DNA from: Nissolia schottii
Lineage: Eukaryota; Streptophyta; Magnoliopsida; Fabales; Fabaceae
Direction: 5' to 3'
Assembly: GCA_003254905.1 (NCBI GenBank)
Contig: QANU01034901.1
Span: forward strand, 435,458-499,457
DNA: 64,000 bases
The notes beneath the pieces are model-generated. The model had not been told where the DNA came from. It made no database searches and saw only the letters and a list, made by a program, of their open reading frames with translations. The position numbers and the translations under genes are program-made. How positions within the stretch are numbered: position 1 is the stretch's first letter; every line of letters starts with the position of its first letter. Below are positions 53,781 to 64,000 of this stretch, one piece after another.

Positions 53781-55545
53781 TTATTTAGTCATTTCAGAAG
53801 CCTCAGAGGTCGTGACATCTCTAGGACATTGAGATACATATGGTTTGAGCTGCATAATTGAAGGAATGTTGTGAATAAGATAAACTATATTCATATTAGA
53901 GTTAGAAATTCTCGACTCGATCATTCAAAAAGGGGGGGGGGCATTTCTATATACTTTTTGCCCCATTTCTAGGACAGCAAATAATGACTCCATTTTCAAC
54001 CTCACATATATGTAAGCAAAAAACTGTATTAATAAAAGAGATAACACAGCACAATTAAACAAAATAACTACATCACAAGAAGAAAACTTCGTGCCATTTC
54101 GGATCCAAAACATAAAAGCTAAAGAACATAAGTAACCATAGCTGAGCTAAACCATACTAATAAGCTCAAAAGAGAGAAGAATTACAGGCCAATAAGCAGA
54201 ACGTACTATATTTAAGGAAGCACCCAGCACAGAATTTATCATGGCAACAGGTGTCAGCATTGTAATCATGTTGAAATAAAAAAAAGTCCAACAATAACAA
54301 GATAGCGTCAGACATATTCAGGGTAAGATGCAAACCTTAAAATCAGTCAAATCAGGGACTACATAGTTTGGCAATTCATCTCTATATAGATGAATCCATC
54401 CTTTTTGCCCCATTTCTAGGACAGACAAATAATGACTACATTTTCAACCTCATATATATGTAAGCAAAAAACTGTATTAATAAAAGAGACAACACAGCAC
54501 AATTAAACAAAATAACTACATCACAAGAAGAAAACTTTGTGCCATTTTGGATCCAAAACATAAAAGCTAAAGAACATAAGTAACCAGAGATGAGCTAAAC
54601 CATACTAATAAACTCAAGAGAGAAGAATTACAGGCCAATAAGCAGAACGTACTATATTTAAGGGAGCACCCAGCACAGAATTTATCATGGCAACAGTTGT
54701 CAGCATTGTAATCATGTTGAAATAAAAAAAAGTCCAACAATAACAAGATAGCGTTAGACATATTCAGTGTAAGATGCAAACCTTAAAATCAGTCAAATCA
54801 GGGACTACATAGTTCGGCAATTTTTCTTGCACCACCACATACCCGCCTGCAAAAAAGTGCAGTTTTGCATTCAATATGATTGGGAAAAAAATGCACTCTT
54901 GGTAATAACTATGCTCCTTAGCAAATAACTTTATTAAATTAACTAAAATACAATTCGTAGATACTAAAAACCAAGTTAGACAATAAAGGACGATTTTAAC
55001 AAACAGGACTTCAATAATGAATCCAGAGTTATGACAAAATCAAACTTTCAAACTGCATATTTCTAAAACATGAGAAACAACAAAGTATCACAAACAAGAC
55101 CACAACTTTTTACAGCTGCACATGGAAATGCAAGCAATTTCAGTCAACCGCACCAAAAATAGGGTAAGGACTACAGACTTAGATCACTAAAATTAAGACC
55201 AAGTTGTCACAAGCAGCCATCCTCAATCCAAGTCACAGAAAATTGAAACTAGAGTAAACCTCACTAGTTTTAAACAAATATCAAAGGAAGAAGCAAATTT
55301 CACTAGAAACCAAAAGTAAACAGATGTTATAGAACGGTAGATACCATAAACTCGCACTCATTCCACAACAATTAAAAAGCTCCAGATTGAAGAAACGAAC
55401 CTTTGCGAGTGTGGAAACCAGTAGGCTTGCAATTTTTGCCCTTGTAATAACCTCGGGGAGCACGTTTTGACGATAAAATGTCCAGCGAAGATGTCAGCTT
55501 CCTTCGAAATATCCTTCCTATTCCTACAATCAGCCCCAAAGGCAT
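53781..55545 (-). CDS. Mitochondrial ribosomal protein mL41 (L27/MRPL41 type), three exons
   Basis: Exons 55545-55401, 54846-54782 and 53849-53781 join in phase 1 and phase 0 to give 92 residues, the family length. The protein begins MPLGLIVGIGRIFRRK and contains SSKRAPRGYYKGKNCKPTG, YVVVQEKLPNYVVPDLTDFK and LKPYVSQCP, characteristic of large-subunit protein mL41. It is a basic protein of the mitochondrial ribosome. The start ATG at 55545 matches the conserved N-terminus; an ATG upstream at 55579 is in another frame. Intron 2 contains a 447 bp tandem duplication that includes a partial copy of exon 2 with its donor. No coding lesion is visible. Confidence 0.85.
53954..54824. repeat. 447 bp tandem duplication in and around mL41 exon 2
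   Basis: Copies at about 53954-54377 and 54401-54824 are nearly identical (both begin CTTTTTGCCCCATTTCTAGG). The copy nearer exon 3 carries the last ~40 nt of exon 2 (CCAAACTATGTAGTCCC... on the minus strand) and the donor AAG|GTTTGC at 54336, but lacks the acceptor side. Confidence 0.9.
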
Positions 55546-55599
55546 CTTTTTTTCCCCCACTTCTTTCTACAACACACATAACAAACAGATACTCACCAA

Positions 55600-56138
55600 C
55601 ACCGCAATAAAAGGAGCAACATATGTTGACAAAAACATTATGAACAAACAGATAGCAACATCAAACGCCGAAACTAAAGGAACACAGATGTTGACACAAA
55701 TAATAACAATGATAATAAACAACCAAATTAATAAGGGCATAAAAATGATTGTCAAGTGGAACTTAAAGGTAGTCAATTTAGTTTTAGATAATAGAGATAA
55801 ATTTTGGCTGGAAAGTTTTTTGTTTAATTGTAACTAGGAGTTTCACGTGCACTTATATGTAGTCCATTTCATAATAGATAATAGATGTGCATTATTCTTA
55901 GACAAAATAAGATATATCTGTTTATCTCTATAAGTTAAAGTGAAAGCTGCGCAGCTGCCATTTTAACTTTTCGAAGCCCCTTTTGTTATCTATGAAATAT
56001 GAATGTTATCTTAACTTGTCTTATTTCTTCACTACATTAGCTGAATTCCTCTTTTCAGAGCATATACTGAAGAATGTTTTTAGTATCTCTCAACTCCACA
56101 TTGTTTCTTCATCTTTTTTTAACTAAGGAATAGTTAAA

Positions 56139-56169
<31 letters not shown>

Positions 56170-58020
56170 TATATATATATAGAATTTTGTTTCATAGATT
56201 GTATTACTTTTTGACAAGACATTTTATTCTTCCATGCATCTTTCTACCAGTTTTCTTCTGCAATTTAATTATACATTATACCCCCAATTCAAAATAATCT
56301 TTTGTCCACTAGTCAATTCTCAACAGTTCTAAACAGAAGGTATATTCTTTTCCACTGTTGGGAGTACCTTTTCTTCCTAACAAGTACCAACGAGAGTTAT
56401 ATCATTAAAACAGTCATGGAAAACAAATGATATAGTTTGCATCAATACATGCAATTTTCATTATTTTTCTTTCAACAGAATATCATTAATCAAAACTCAT
56501 AAAGCAAAGTCAAACAAGAATAACTGTTGCGTTGACTTTCAAAACTTGAATATAGAGCTTGCTAATGCTATAAGAACGAGTTCTAGATAACAAACAAGTG
56601 TCTAGCAATGTAGGCTGCAAACCTGGAGAAAAATTAGGGTTACTATAAATTTTGGTTTAGTTTCCAGGGGAATTGAACAACTGATCTACAAATTTTGCAC
56701 ACACAATTATGTGTGAGCATAAAGTGGCTCCATTTAAGTTCAAACCAAGAGTTCTGCATAGGATCACCTGAACATAGATGGAGGCATACATGTATTGTTT
56801 CGGCAAACTTGTAGATGTAAAAGTTAAATTCAAATACTCCAATTTCAAATAAATAAATAAATAAAACTCAGAAGTAGGTTTAACATGTGCCATACAATTT
56901 ACCCCAACCTTTATATAGCTTTTTAAAAGCATTAGCTATAGCCCTTTCTATCCCATCCTTTCCAGTACCAATTTTTGTGAAAAAAAATTAACAATTAGAG
57001 GTTGGTAATTTAGGCATTTTCTGACTAGCTATTTTGTCTAGTTTCTTGACATTGTGATTCTACTTCCCAACTTCCAAATTTTCTGGATAATTCCAATTTA
57101 ATTCCTAAACAACAAAATGGACACCCAAAGTACTACAAAACCATATACCCTAAACCCTAATTTCATTTTTCTGACTAGTTTTTTTGTCTAGGTTCTTCAC
57201 ATTGTGATTCTACTATCACAACTTTCAAAATTTCCGGATCATTACTAATAAGGTAATTATCTGATTCCATATTAATTCCCAAACAACAAAATGGAAACCC
57301 AAATTGCTGCAGAACAACAAATTGTAACACAAAATGGTAAACAACCATTTGGTTCTAACTTCTAACCAACTCAGCCAGCAATGTTAAATTCAAATAAAAT
57401 AACAATCTAACTATAAAAATAGTCCACTATTAGTATTCTACTAAAATTTAGCCACAAAAAATAAAGAAGCACAATACATATTGCGTATCACCGAGGCAAA
57501 TTATGAATCGCGAATCGTATCAAATCATAAGATATAGAAGCATAACAAAAATATACTTTATATATGACATATCATAAACAAAATGACATCTAGACTAAGA
57601 ATTGACAAAATCAATAACATAAGGTTAAAGAATAAGGGTAAACAAACAGTTGTTGGGGAGGTAATTTTGGAAGAAAAAGAATAAAAATCATAAGATTTAT
57701 CATGTTTCCAAAAACTCATAAGAACACGTATACACAGTAATTTCAGAGCACACGTAAACATAACCAGTATCAGCGATTTCAGGTTAAACGCATAAGATGC
57801 ACAACTCATATTAAAAAAAATGAAAATAAATCTAACCTGAACCTGAATCTGGGGATGCTGAAAAATGAAAATAAGAATACGGCACTGCCTCGTTTAATCT
57901 TGTAAACAGCTGACGCTATCACAAAATAGAGGGAAACAGTGTCAAGAAAATTAATTAATCAAGAACTCTCACTAAGAAGATAGGGCGCGTCAATTAATAG
58001 TTGGATTAATCACCAACTCT
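55600..58020. other. AT-rich region upstream of mL41, no supported gene
   Basis: It contains a (TA)n(CA)n(TA)n microsatellite at 56139-56181 and two similar phrases (TTTTCTGACTAG, TTTTGTCTAG, CACATTGTGATTCTACT) near 57015-57065 and 57170-57215, suggesting a local duplication of ~160 bp. The segment near 57500 resembles 19300-19335. Confidence 0.4.
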
Positions 58021-58024
58021 TTCT

Positions 58025-58210
58025 TTTGCAGACTTACAGTTGGAGGAAGCCGCCGCGCCGCTGGAGAAAAACGCAGAGCCGCCGCGTTCTCCGAACAGGA
58101 ACGTCACGAAATCACAGACTCAGAAAAGCGGTGTTTGGTACACACGTCAAATTATCCGGTGTTTGGTACACACTATTATCCGATGTTTGGCACGCGCGTC
58201 AAATTAAACA
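58025..58210. other. GC-rich exon-like segment followed by short tandem repeats
   Basis: Positions 58035-58110 are unusually GC-rich. On the minus strand they form an open segment ending at a strong donor, CAACT|GTAAGT (58036-58040). This could be a first exon, but no downstream exon was recognised. At 58122-58206 a unit CGGTGTTTGGTACACAC recurs three times with variation. Confidence 0.3.
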
Positions 58211-59864
58211 AGTTAATCCATTAAAGCCTTTTATCCACCATTTTAATGGAAGATCTATGAAAAAAGATTAGATTTAATAAGAGTGTGATGAATAAGAAAT
58301 AATAATAAAAAATTAATTTATCCTATCAATCTTAATTATATTTCATCTCAAATATTATATTAAAATTTAATCAGCTTTTATTCTATCTGATTTTATCTAA
58401 TCAATTATTATCTTAGCTAGCATTATCATATTCAGCGTGCCAAATGAGTCCTAAATAGACTAAAACAAAAATCTACGGCTTAAGGAAATCTAAAAAACTT
58501 AACAATAACCTACAAAAAGAATTACATAATAATGGATGACTTGTGTGTTACCCAATGCCCAGCTATGGGAACACCTTCAATTTTATCATCATATCTTCAT
58601 TGTGCTTTAAGTCCTACTCTTTTTTGATCATCGGAGCTCAAGTCATCATCTTTGTCATTGTTCTATGATCTGTCCTCCATAGTTTTTTTGCTCAAACTAG
58701 ACCCCAAACAAGGGAAAGGTGACACAATAGAGAAGTAAGTGCACCGATGAGGGTGACACAATAGATGTAATGACACTGTAAAATATTTTACACTATTATT
58801 TAATTTAATCATTCTAAATACGTAACTTTTTAACAATAATTATCTGGATAACGATATAAAACTGAGCAGTTAATTACTCTCGTAAATAAAGCATACAGCA
58901 CGGATATTTGAAGACCTTTACGATACTGATGTGATCCAAAGGAAGAGTTGAAAATTGAAAATCAAAAAGCACTTGACAGTTAGATAGATATACTGAGAAT
59001 GAGTACCTTATATGTAGACATTCCTCATGAGGGATTCTCAATTAAAATGCAATTGGAAACAACGGAAAGGAAATAAGATCCTGACCCAAAACATAATAGC
59101 CATCAAAATCTGTTTCATAACAACACTAACCGAATCAGAATCTCTCCAACCGCCTTCAACATCCCTACAGTAAACCATATGGAAGGAGAGCTGAGCTAGA
59201 ATCAAAAGTCAATTTTGAGCATTAAGATCCTTACAAATCGTTCCCATACCCCGTTTAAGCAACATAATCGAAAATGAATATAATTAAGGTTCAGTGAATC
59301 CAAGTTTAGCATTTTATCCAAATGATTCAAGCTCAGAATCATAAGAACTGTCAACTAAGCTTATTTAGTCAGCAACCTAAACCAACGCACAGTCAGGCCA
59401 TCACAATCTCCAGAAGCAACCAAACACCAAATTGGGACTCAATTCCAGAATCTGAAATTGCACACGAACAGCCATAGTAAGCCAAGGTAAGCCAAAAATC
59501 AGGGTCGTTTAACAGAACCAAGCACTAACCTACATGAAAATCTCATATGATTGAACAAGAACGCACAAGTAATTATAACTAAAGCCACCATTACTTTCCT
59601 TGAGGAACAAATTTTACTTCTAGGCTTTAACGTGCAAGTACACACTTTCATCCGCCAGCATATTAGGAAAAATGAAAGAAAAAAAAAAAACAAACAAACA
59701 AACACCTAAAGTGCAAATTCAAACAAATTATTCCAAATAAAATCTTCCATTAGAAACTATCCAGAACATTACATCTACATCGTAATAATATTAAATTAAA
59801 AAAGCGCACACAAATTTCGCCCTAAACCCTAGATCCGATAGGCAAACCCCCAAACTTTCTTTTC
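58211..59864. other. Intergenic, nothing recognised
   Basis: Moderately AT-rich. No reading frame or repeat could be assigned. The right end should hold the 3' UTR of the histone H2B gene. Confidence 0.4.
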
Positions 59865-60284
59865 CTAAGAGCTGGTGAACTTTGTAACGGCCTTGGTCCC
59901 TTCAGAAACGGCGTGTTTGGCCAATTCACCAGGCAACACCAAGCGCACCGCGGTCTGGATCTCCCTGGAGGTGATGGTGGGCTTCTTGTTGTACCTGGCC
60001 AAACGCGACGCCTCCTGGGCGAGCTTCTCGAAGATATCGTTGATGAAGCTGTTCATGATCCCCATGGCCTTGCTGGAGATCCCGATGTCGGGATGCACCT
60101 GCTTCAGCACCTTGAAGATGTAGATCTTGTACGTCTCCACGCTCTTCTTCGCCCTCTTCTTCTTCTTGTCGCTCCCTCCTTCCTTCGAGATCTTCTTCTC
60201 CGCCTTAGGTTTCTTCTCCGCTGGAGCCTTCTCCGCCGCCGGCTTCTTCTCTGCCGGTTTCTTCTCTGCCTTCGCCGGAGCCAT
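59865..60284 (-). CDS. Histone H2B
   Basis: A single intronless frame of 139 residues. The N-terminal tail (about 1-48) is Lys/Ala/Pro/Glu-rich with repeated AEKKP units, typical of plant H2B. The histone fold follows ([58 protein letters not shown]). It ends AVTKFTSS, containing the conserved C-terminal lysine that is ubiquitinated in H2B. It packages DNA as an H2A-H2B dimer in nucleosomes. GC content is far higher than in its surroundings, normal for plant histone genes. A plant histone type I promoter element and TATA box lie upstream. Confidence 0.97.
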   Translation of the reverse strand: MAPAKAEKKPAEKKPAAEKAPAEKKPKAEKKISKEGGSDKKKKRAKKSVETYKIYIFKVLKQVHPDIGISSKAMGIMNSFINDIFEKLAQEASRLARYNKKPTITSREIQTAVRLVLPGELAKHAVSEGTKAVTKFTSS

Positions 60285-60392
60285 CTGTGACGACGAGTAT
60301 ACGGTGGATCGAAACTCTTCTGGAAGGGTTAAGCGTGTGTGTGGGGAATGTTGGAAGGAGTAGGATGACTGAAGAAGTGACCAGAATTGGGT

Positions 60393-60398
60393 TATATA
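60393..60398 (-). promoter_or_regulatory. TATA box of the H2B gene
   Basis: TATATA (minus strand ACTATATAAC) lies about 110 bp before the ATG. Confidence 0.6.
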
Positions 60399-60437
60399 GT
60401 GATACGAAATGGGTTCTGATTTGGCAATAGGGTTTCG

Positions 60438-60455
60438 CGCGGATCGGTGACGTGG
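60438..60455 (-). promoter_or_regulatory. Plant histone type I element (Hex + reversed Oct)
   Basis: The minus strand reads CCACGTCACCGATCCGCG, an exact fit to the plant histone type I element (hexamer CCACGTCA joined to the octamer complement GATCCGCG). It lies about 40-60 bp upstream of the TATA box. In plant histone genes this element drives meristem and S-phase expression. A second, partial GCGGATC occurs at 60542. Confidence 0.85.
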
Positions 60456-60564
60456 TGGGTTCGATGTTCGTCGATTGAGGTTTGTGGTTTGGACGGATGG
60501 GATTGCACCTGAGGTTTTCGGTTTTTAGCGCCGAATAGTTGCGGATCGGAACAGAACGTTTCAA

Positions 60565-61299
60565 GTTTGGATATTGCCATTTGTGCCTTTTATTTTTTTT
60601 TCTTTTGCTTTTGTTTATGAAAAGTTTGGAAGAGGTATTCTCAAATTCAAAAGAATTTGAAATGTAAGAGAATTTAAATGATTTAATTGAATTTCGTTCA
60701 TTTAAAAAAAATTAATTTGGAATATTTACAAAATATTTTTTTGGGATAATGAAATTGTTTGATTGGCAATCAGCGACGTCCGTTGAACTCTCTCTCTCTA
60801 ACACCCTTTTCTCTCCCTTCTCTCTAGAAAATTTGAAACCCTAACACCAAATCTTCCCCAAACCTTCCAAATCACTCAAAATCTCTTCAAATCCTTCACT
60901 GCATCTTCATTATCATCACTGTCCTTCTTCATGGTGTCACAGGTCATGTTGAATTACTTCAAGTGATGGTGTGGGTTTTCTAATGCTAGGCCAGTGATTT
61001 TGGGTAGATGATGTACGAAGCTCGATATTAACTCGAAGTTCATGGCCGCATCAAGAAACACCACACTAGATGGCTCGTAAGAATAGTCAGGTGTAGCCAA
61101 CTCCCTCTATGTCTGATGGTGATTCTCCAAATTAACTGTAATAGGAATGAACTTATCAAAAAAACAATAGGTTCTTCTTGTTATCTCCTTTCATACCTAA
61201 TACGCCTTAGCGTCCTTTCGATTTTAAGGTCAAAAGGAACTAATGTTATATCAAGTAAGAGTCATACACAGGAACCAAAAAATCAAAATCAAAATCAAA
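60565..61299. other. Intergenic upstream of H2B
   Basis: AT-rich with a CT-rich stretch at 60788-60828. No supported gene. 61266-61390 is a low-complexity A-rich tract of CAAAA-type units. Confidence 0.4.
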
Positions 61300-62622
61300 A
61301 AAGCAAAAACTAATTTTTTTAACTAAAAAAATAAAAAACAAAACAAAATAAAATAAAACAAAACAAAACAAACAAAATCAAATCAAAACAAAAGAAAAAT
61401 TGGCTAAATTGCTTCCTCGACAATGACGCTAAATCCGACACACACCAAAACATCGCAATTCTAAATCAAATAATAATTTATAAAACTAGGTAGCCCCAAA
61501 AACGTAGTAAAGGGGCTAACCTAGATCGTCTCACAAGAAAGCAATTCAACCAATTAAAATAAATCGGGGGTTATTCCATTGCAACCTAAGATATTAAATT
61601 TACCAATCATAAGAAGCAATATCATGCATAGGATTCTTCGTAGATCAAGAATTAATCATTGTCGGTTCCACATATCAATGTTCATAAAAGGAGTTGTTGC
61701 TTATTAGCTAGATATCTCCAGCTAACATGCAATTCACCTGAGAGATCACAATCGCATTCTCCTAGGAATTAACTAATACAAGCGTTAATAACCAAAATCT
61801 CAGTCTTAACTACCTATGCTAATTTCTTAACCAATTGAACAACTTAATTTATTCAAATTAATCAACAATTCCCTTTACCGGCTTGGATAATTCTCATTGA
61901 CCAACTTGAATTACCAATCCTAAGAAATCCTAATTTAACAAATCCTTCGAACGTCAAGATTCATCAATTTAACTAATAGCATGTGATCGCTATGTTATTA
62001 AATAGATAAGAAAAGGGAGAATTATGAATCATACATTAAGTACGAGAACCTTAAATTAATCATAATCCTAAAATTACTGCATCCAAGGTATTAGAAAATT
62101 ACTCCTCCATGGACGATGATACAAACTCATAAATTAAATAAATGAAGGGAGAAAATAAATGAAGAATTAAAAGAAGAAGAATGTAGAATTAAAAGAGAAA
62201 GAATAGAGAATTAAAATAGAAAGAACGAATAAAATTTACTTGAAAGGAATGCTTTAATTCAAGAACAATTAGGGGCTTGTGTGTCAATGCGAATACTCCC
62301 AAAAATCCCTAATTAAACTAAATAAAAGCATAATGCACTACTAACATAAACCTAAGTGAAAAAAAAAATAAAAGAGAGAATATGGAGAAAATAAGAGTAC
62401 AAGTTGAGTATGGAAAAATGATTTATTTATAGAGAATGGACCTAAAGTAAGTGAAAAATTTGCACTTCCGACACTTCAGTTAGTAAAACGGCAATAACTT
62501 TGGATATAACAGACTTTTTTCCTCTTTTACCACTACTGTTCAAAGAAATTACCAAATTACCCTCGTTTTCAAACTAATTACCAATATACCACGGTTTGGA
62601 CTGACGTGAAATCCGCTTCACG

Positions 62623-62636
62623 CGTGGCATGCCACG
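62623..62636. repeat. Perfect 14 bp palindrome
   Basis: CGTGGCATGCCACG is its own reverse complement and sits directly before the hairpin array. Confidence 0.95.
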
Positions 62637-62640
62637 TAGG

Positions 62641-62785
62641 ATTCGCCAACCCGCCTGGCGAATTTGGTCTGAATTCGCCAACACGCCAGGCGAATCCTTT
62701 ACAAGAAAAAAATGTCATTTTGCACTAAATTCGCCAACAAGGTTGGCGAATTCATGTTAAAATCGCCTCCCCTGTTGGCGAATTT
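62641..62785. repeat. Array of short hairpins, TTCGCC...GGCGAA type
   Basis: Four consecutive inverted repeats: 62641-62663, 62673-62695, 62728-62752 (11 bp perfect arms AATTCGCCAAC / GTTGGCGAATT around a 3 nt loop) and a weaker one at 62761-62784. The arms share the core ATTCGCC / GGCGAAT. Confidence 0.9.
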
Positions 62786-62875
62786 TCCCCTGCAGTCTTT
62801 TACCCTTTTGCCCCTAATATATGAGCTATTTCTCAAACCCTACACTCAAAACCCTAACCTTTTTCCCCTAATATA

Positions 62876-62918
62876 GGTTGCTAGCAAAATGACGTTTTCT
62901 TTCTTTTTGCTAGCAACC
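62876..62918. repeat. 14 bp inverted repeat
   Basis: Arms GGTTGCTAGCAAAA (62876-62889) and TTTTGCTAGCAACC (62905-62918) are perfect complements around a 15 nt loop. The core TTGCTAGCAA is itself a palindrome. Confidence 0.95.
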
Positions 62919-62920
62919 AA

Positions 62921-63464
62921 TAAAGGCCTCCTTGATTTTTATTTTTTTTATTAAGTTTGAAAGAATTACTTTTTGAATAATTAAGTTTGAGAAAATTAAT
63001 TTGTGTTTAGTTTAAATATTTTAAAAGCAAATTTGAGAGAATTATTTTTATTTAAATTAGATTAAATAAAAATACTTTTAAAGATAAATTTTTTTAAAAA
63101 AGACATATCATAAATTTAAGATAAATTACTATATTTTGAGAAAAAGAAATAGAGTGATTTATTAAGTTTAAAAACGTAAAAAAAAATTCAAAACTTAAAT
63201 TAAAAAATAACTTTTAGTTCCAAATTACAAACTTAAATTTAGAGGATTATAAGTAGTAACCAAACAAACACAAAACCTAACATGGATGATAGAACAAAGG
63301 CCATGTCTAATATTTTCCCCAGCTAAAAATATATCACAAATTTGTTTTAGGGGAAGATACCTCGTTGGTCATGAGATAATACTCATTTACTCAGCTTGAC
63401 CATGCATTCTTTTAAAAAAAAATAAATCAATTTGATCAATTTTATTATTTATATCACTTTTAAA
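62921..63464. other. AT-rich intergenic region
   Basis: Strongly AT-rich with no gene or clear repeat family. Confidence 0.4.
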
Positions 63465-63680
63465 TGGTGATGGGCAAGGGGGTAGCTGGGAGCCGTAAGG
63501 GGGTGGTTGGGAGGTGTAAGGGGATGGTGATGGGCAAGGGTAAAGGTATGATGGTGGGCAAGGGTATGCACGTGGAGGAGGTGGTGGGATGGTGGTGTCT
63601 CTTTGGGTGCCGCATTGGCCCTAGCTAGAGAGATAAGTGAATTTCGAGAAAATGAGAGGAGTGGAGTGAAAGGGGGGAAG
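63465..63680. repeat. G-rich minisatellite-like region
   Basis: Variations of GGTGATGGGCAAGGG and GGTGGTTGGGAGGTGTAAGG recur about six times. The open frame on the opposite strand (63449-63724) is His/Pro/Leu-rich and follows the repeat, so I do not call it a gene. Confidence 0.7.
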
Positions 63681-63744
63681 GTTAATACTAGTAGGCGAAT
63701 TGTTGACATATCCAATTGAATCAAATATTTTACAAATTACGACA

Positions 63745-64000
63745 TATATTAGGGTTTATTAGGGTTATGGTTAGCAAATTAGGGTTAGGGTTAGGGCTAT
63801 GTGTGGATTAGAGTTAGGGTTTTTAGGTGGATTAGGGTTCTAGTTAGGGTTTCAGTGGGATTAGGTTTATGGTATACGGTTTGGGTTAGGATTAGGTTTA
63901 TGGGTTTTTGGGTTGGGTATAAGGTAGGGGTTAAGGGTTAGGGTTTTTGGGTTGGGGTGTCAGGTTAGGGTTTTGAGTATAGTGTTAGGGGTGTTTGGTG
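63745..64000. repeat. Degenerate telomere-like repeat array
   Basis: TTAGGGTTT-type units, including TTAGGGTTAGGGTTAGGG at 63779-63796, alternate with variants (TTAGGTTTATGG, TTGGGTTAGG) to the end of the window. The plant telomere unit is TTTAGGG, so this looks like an interstitial or subtelomeric decayed array. Confidence 0.75.

Larger units (their letters stand above)
61400..62920 (-). mobile_element. Probable Athila/Tat-type LTR with leader, minus strand
   Basis: On the minus strand there is an inverted-repeat region (62918-62876), a hairpin array (62785-62623), a TATA box (TATAAATA at 62431-62424), a ~1 kb non-coding body and finally GCGTCATTGTCGAGGAAGC (61430-61412). The last phrase resembles the GCGCCGTTGCCGGGGA segment found just after the LTR in Athila/Tat elements, so the LTR would end near 61440. 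Boundaries and target duplication were not found. The call rests on layout and this one phrase. Confidence 0.4.

Noticed and set aside
62641..62785. CRISPR-like array
   Set aside because: The units are unequal in spacing, are inverted repeats rather than direct repeats with spacers, and the genome is a plant nucleus.
63449..63724. His/Pro/Leu-rich minus-strand ORF
   Set aside because: It is dictated by the G-rich minisatellite on the other strand.

Overview
The window is nuclear DNA of a flowering plant, and a dicot legume is my best guess. The genes have introns with GT-AG borders. The host genes are plant types: a full-length ABCC transporter, histone H2B with a plant-type histone promoter element, mitochondrial ribosomal protein mL41, and relics of PRP31, an ARM-repeat protein, a MOS14-like karyopherin and a vacuolar sorting receptor. 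Much of the rest is LTR retrotransposon. The legume call rests mainly on the style of the LTR motifs and is not proven.

Layout. 1-8.4 kb: repeats surround a two-exon gene for a small secreted cysteine-rich peptide (4212-5966), and an ~880 bp direct duplication lies on both sides of it. 8.4-15.7 kb: retrotransposon debris, including a decayed copia element on the minus strand split by an Athila-like solo LTR. 16.2-19.8 kb: a PRP31 pseudogene, cut off by a fragment encoding an RRM. 20.7-40.2 kb: an ARM-repeat gene broken by a nested stack of retroelements. 40.8-47.3 kb: an apparently intact ten-exon ABCC transporter gene on the minus strand. 47.5-53.5 kb: AT-rich DNA with fragments of two unrelated genes. 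53.8-55.5 kb: an intact three-exon mL41 gene. 59.9-60.5 kb: an intronless histone H2B gene with its promoter. 61.3-64 kb: an LTR-like block with an array of short hairpins, then G-rich and telomere-like repeats.

The most striking structure is the stack inside the ARM gene. A solo LTR (21445-24750) and a chromodomain Ty3/gypsy element (24783-39589) sit 32 bp apart in the coding sequence. The gypsy element was itself hit three times: in its 5' LTR (25234-29652), in gag (29898-31379) and between RNase H and integrase (34194-37460). For the last three and for the first solo LTR, target-site duplications can be read, and removing each insert brings the interrupted reading frame back together. One LTR family (TGTAAC...GTTACA ends, 3.3 kb when complete) occurs at least six times. 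Its complete copies share a TATA box about 0.5 kb from the 5' end, a cassette of short near-palindromes whose sequence changes between copies, and an ORF with an acidic tail near the 3' end.

The genes form no operon or obvious pathway. The likely functional loci are ABCC, mL41, H2B and probably the cysteine-rich peptide. The single 'n' at 2729 and at 25495 both fall inside LTR copies and look like collapsed assembly gaps.
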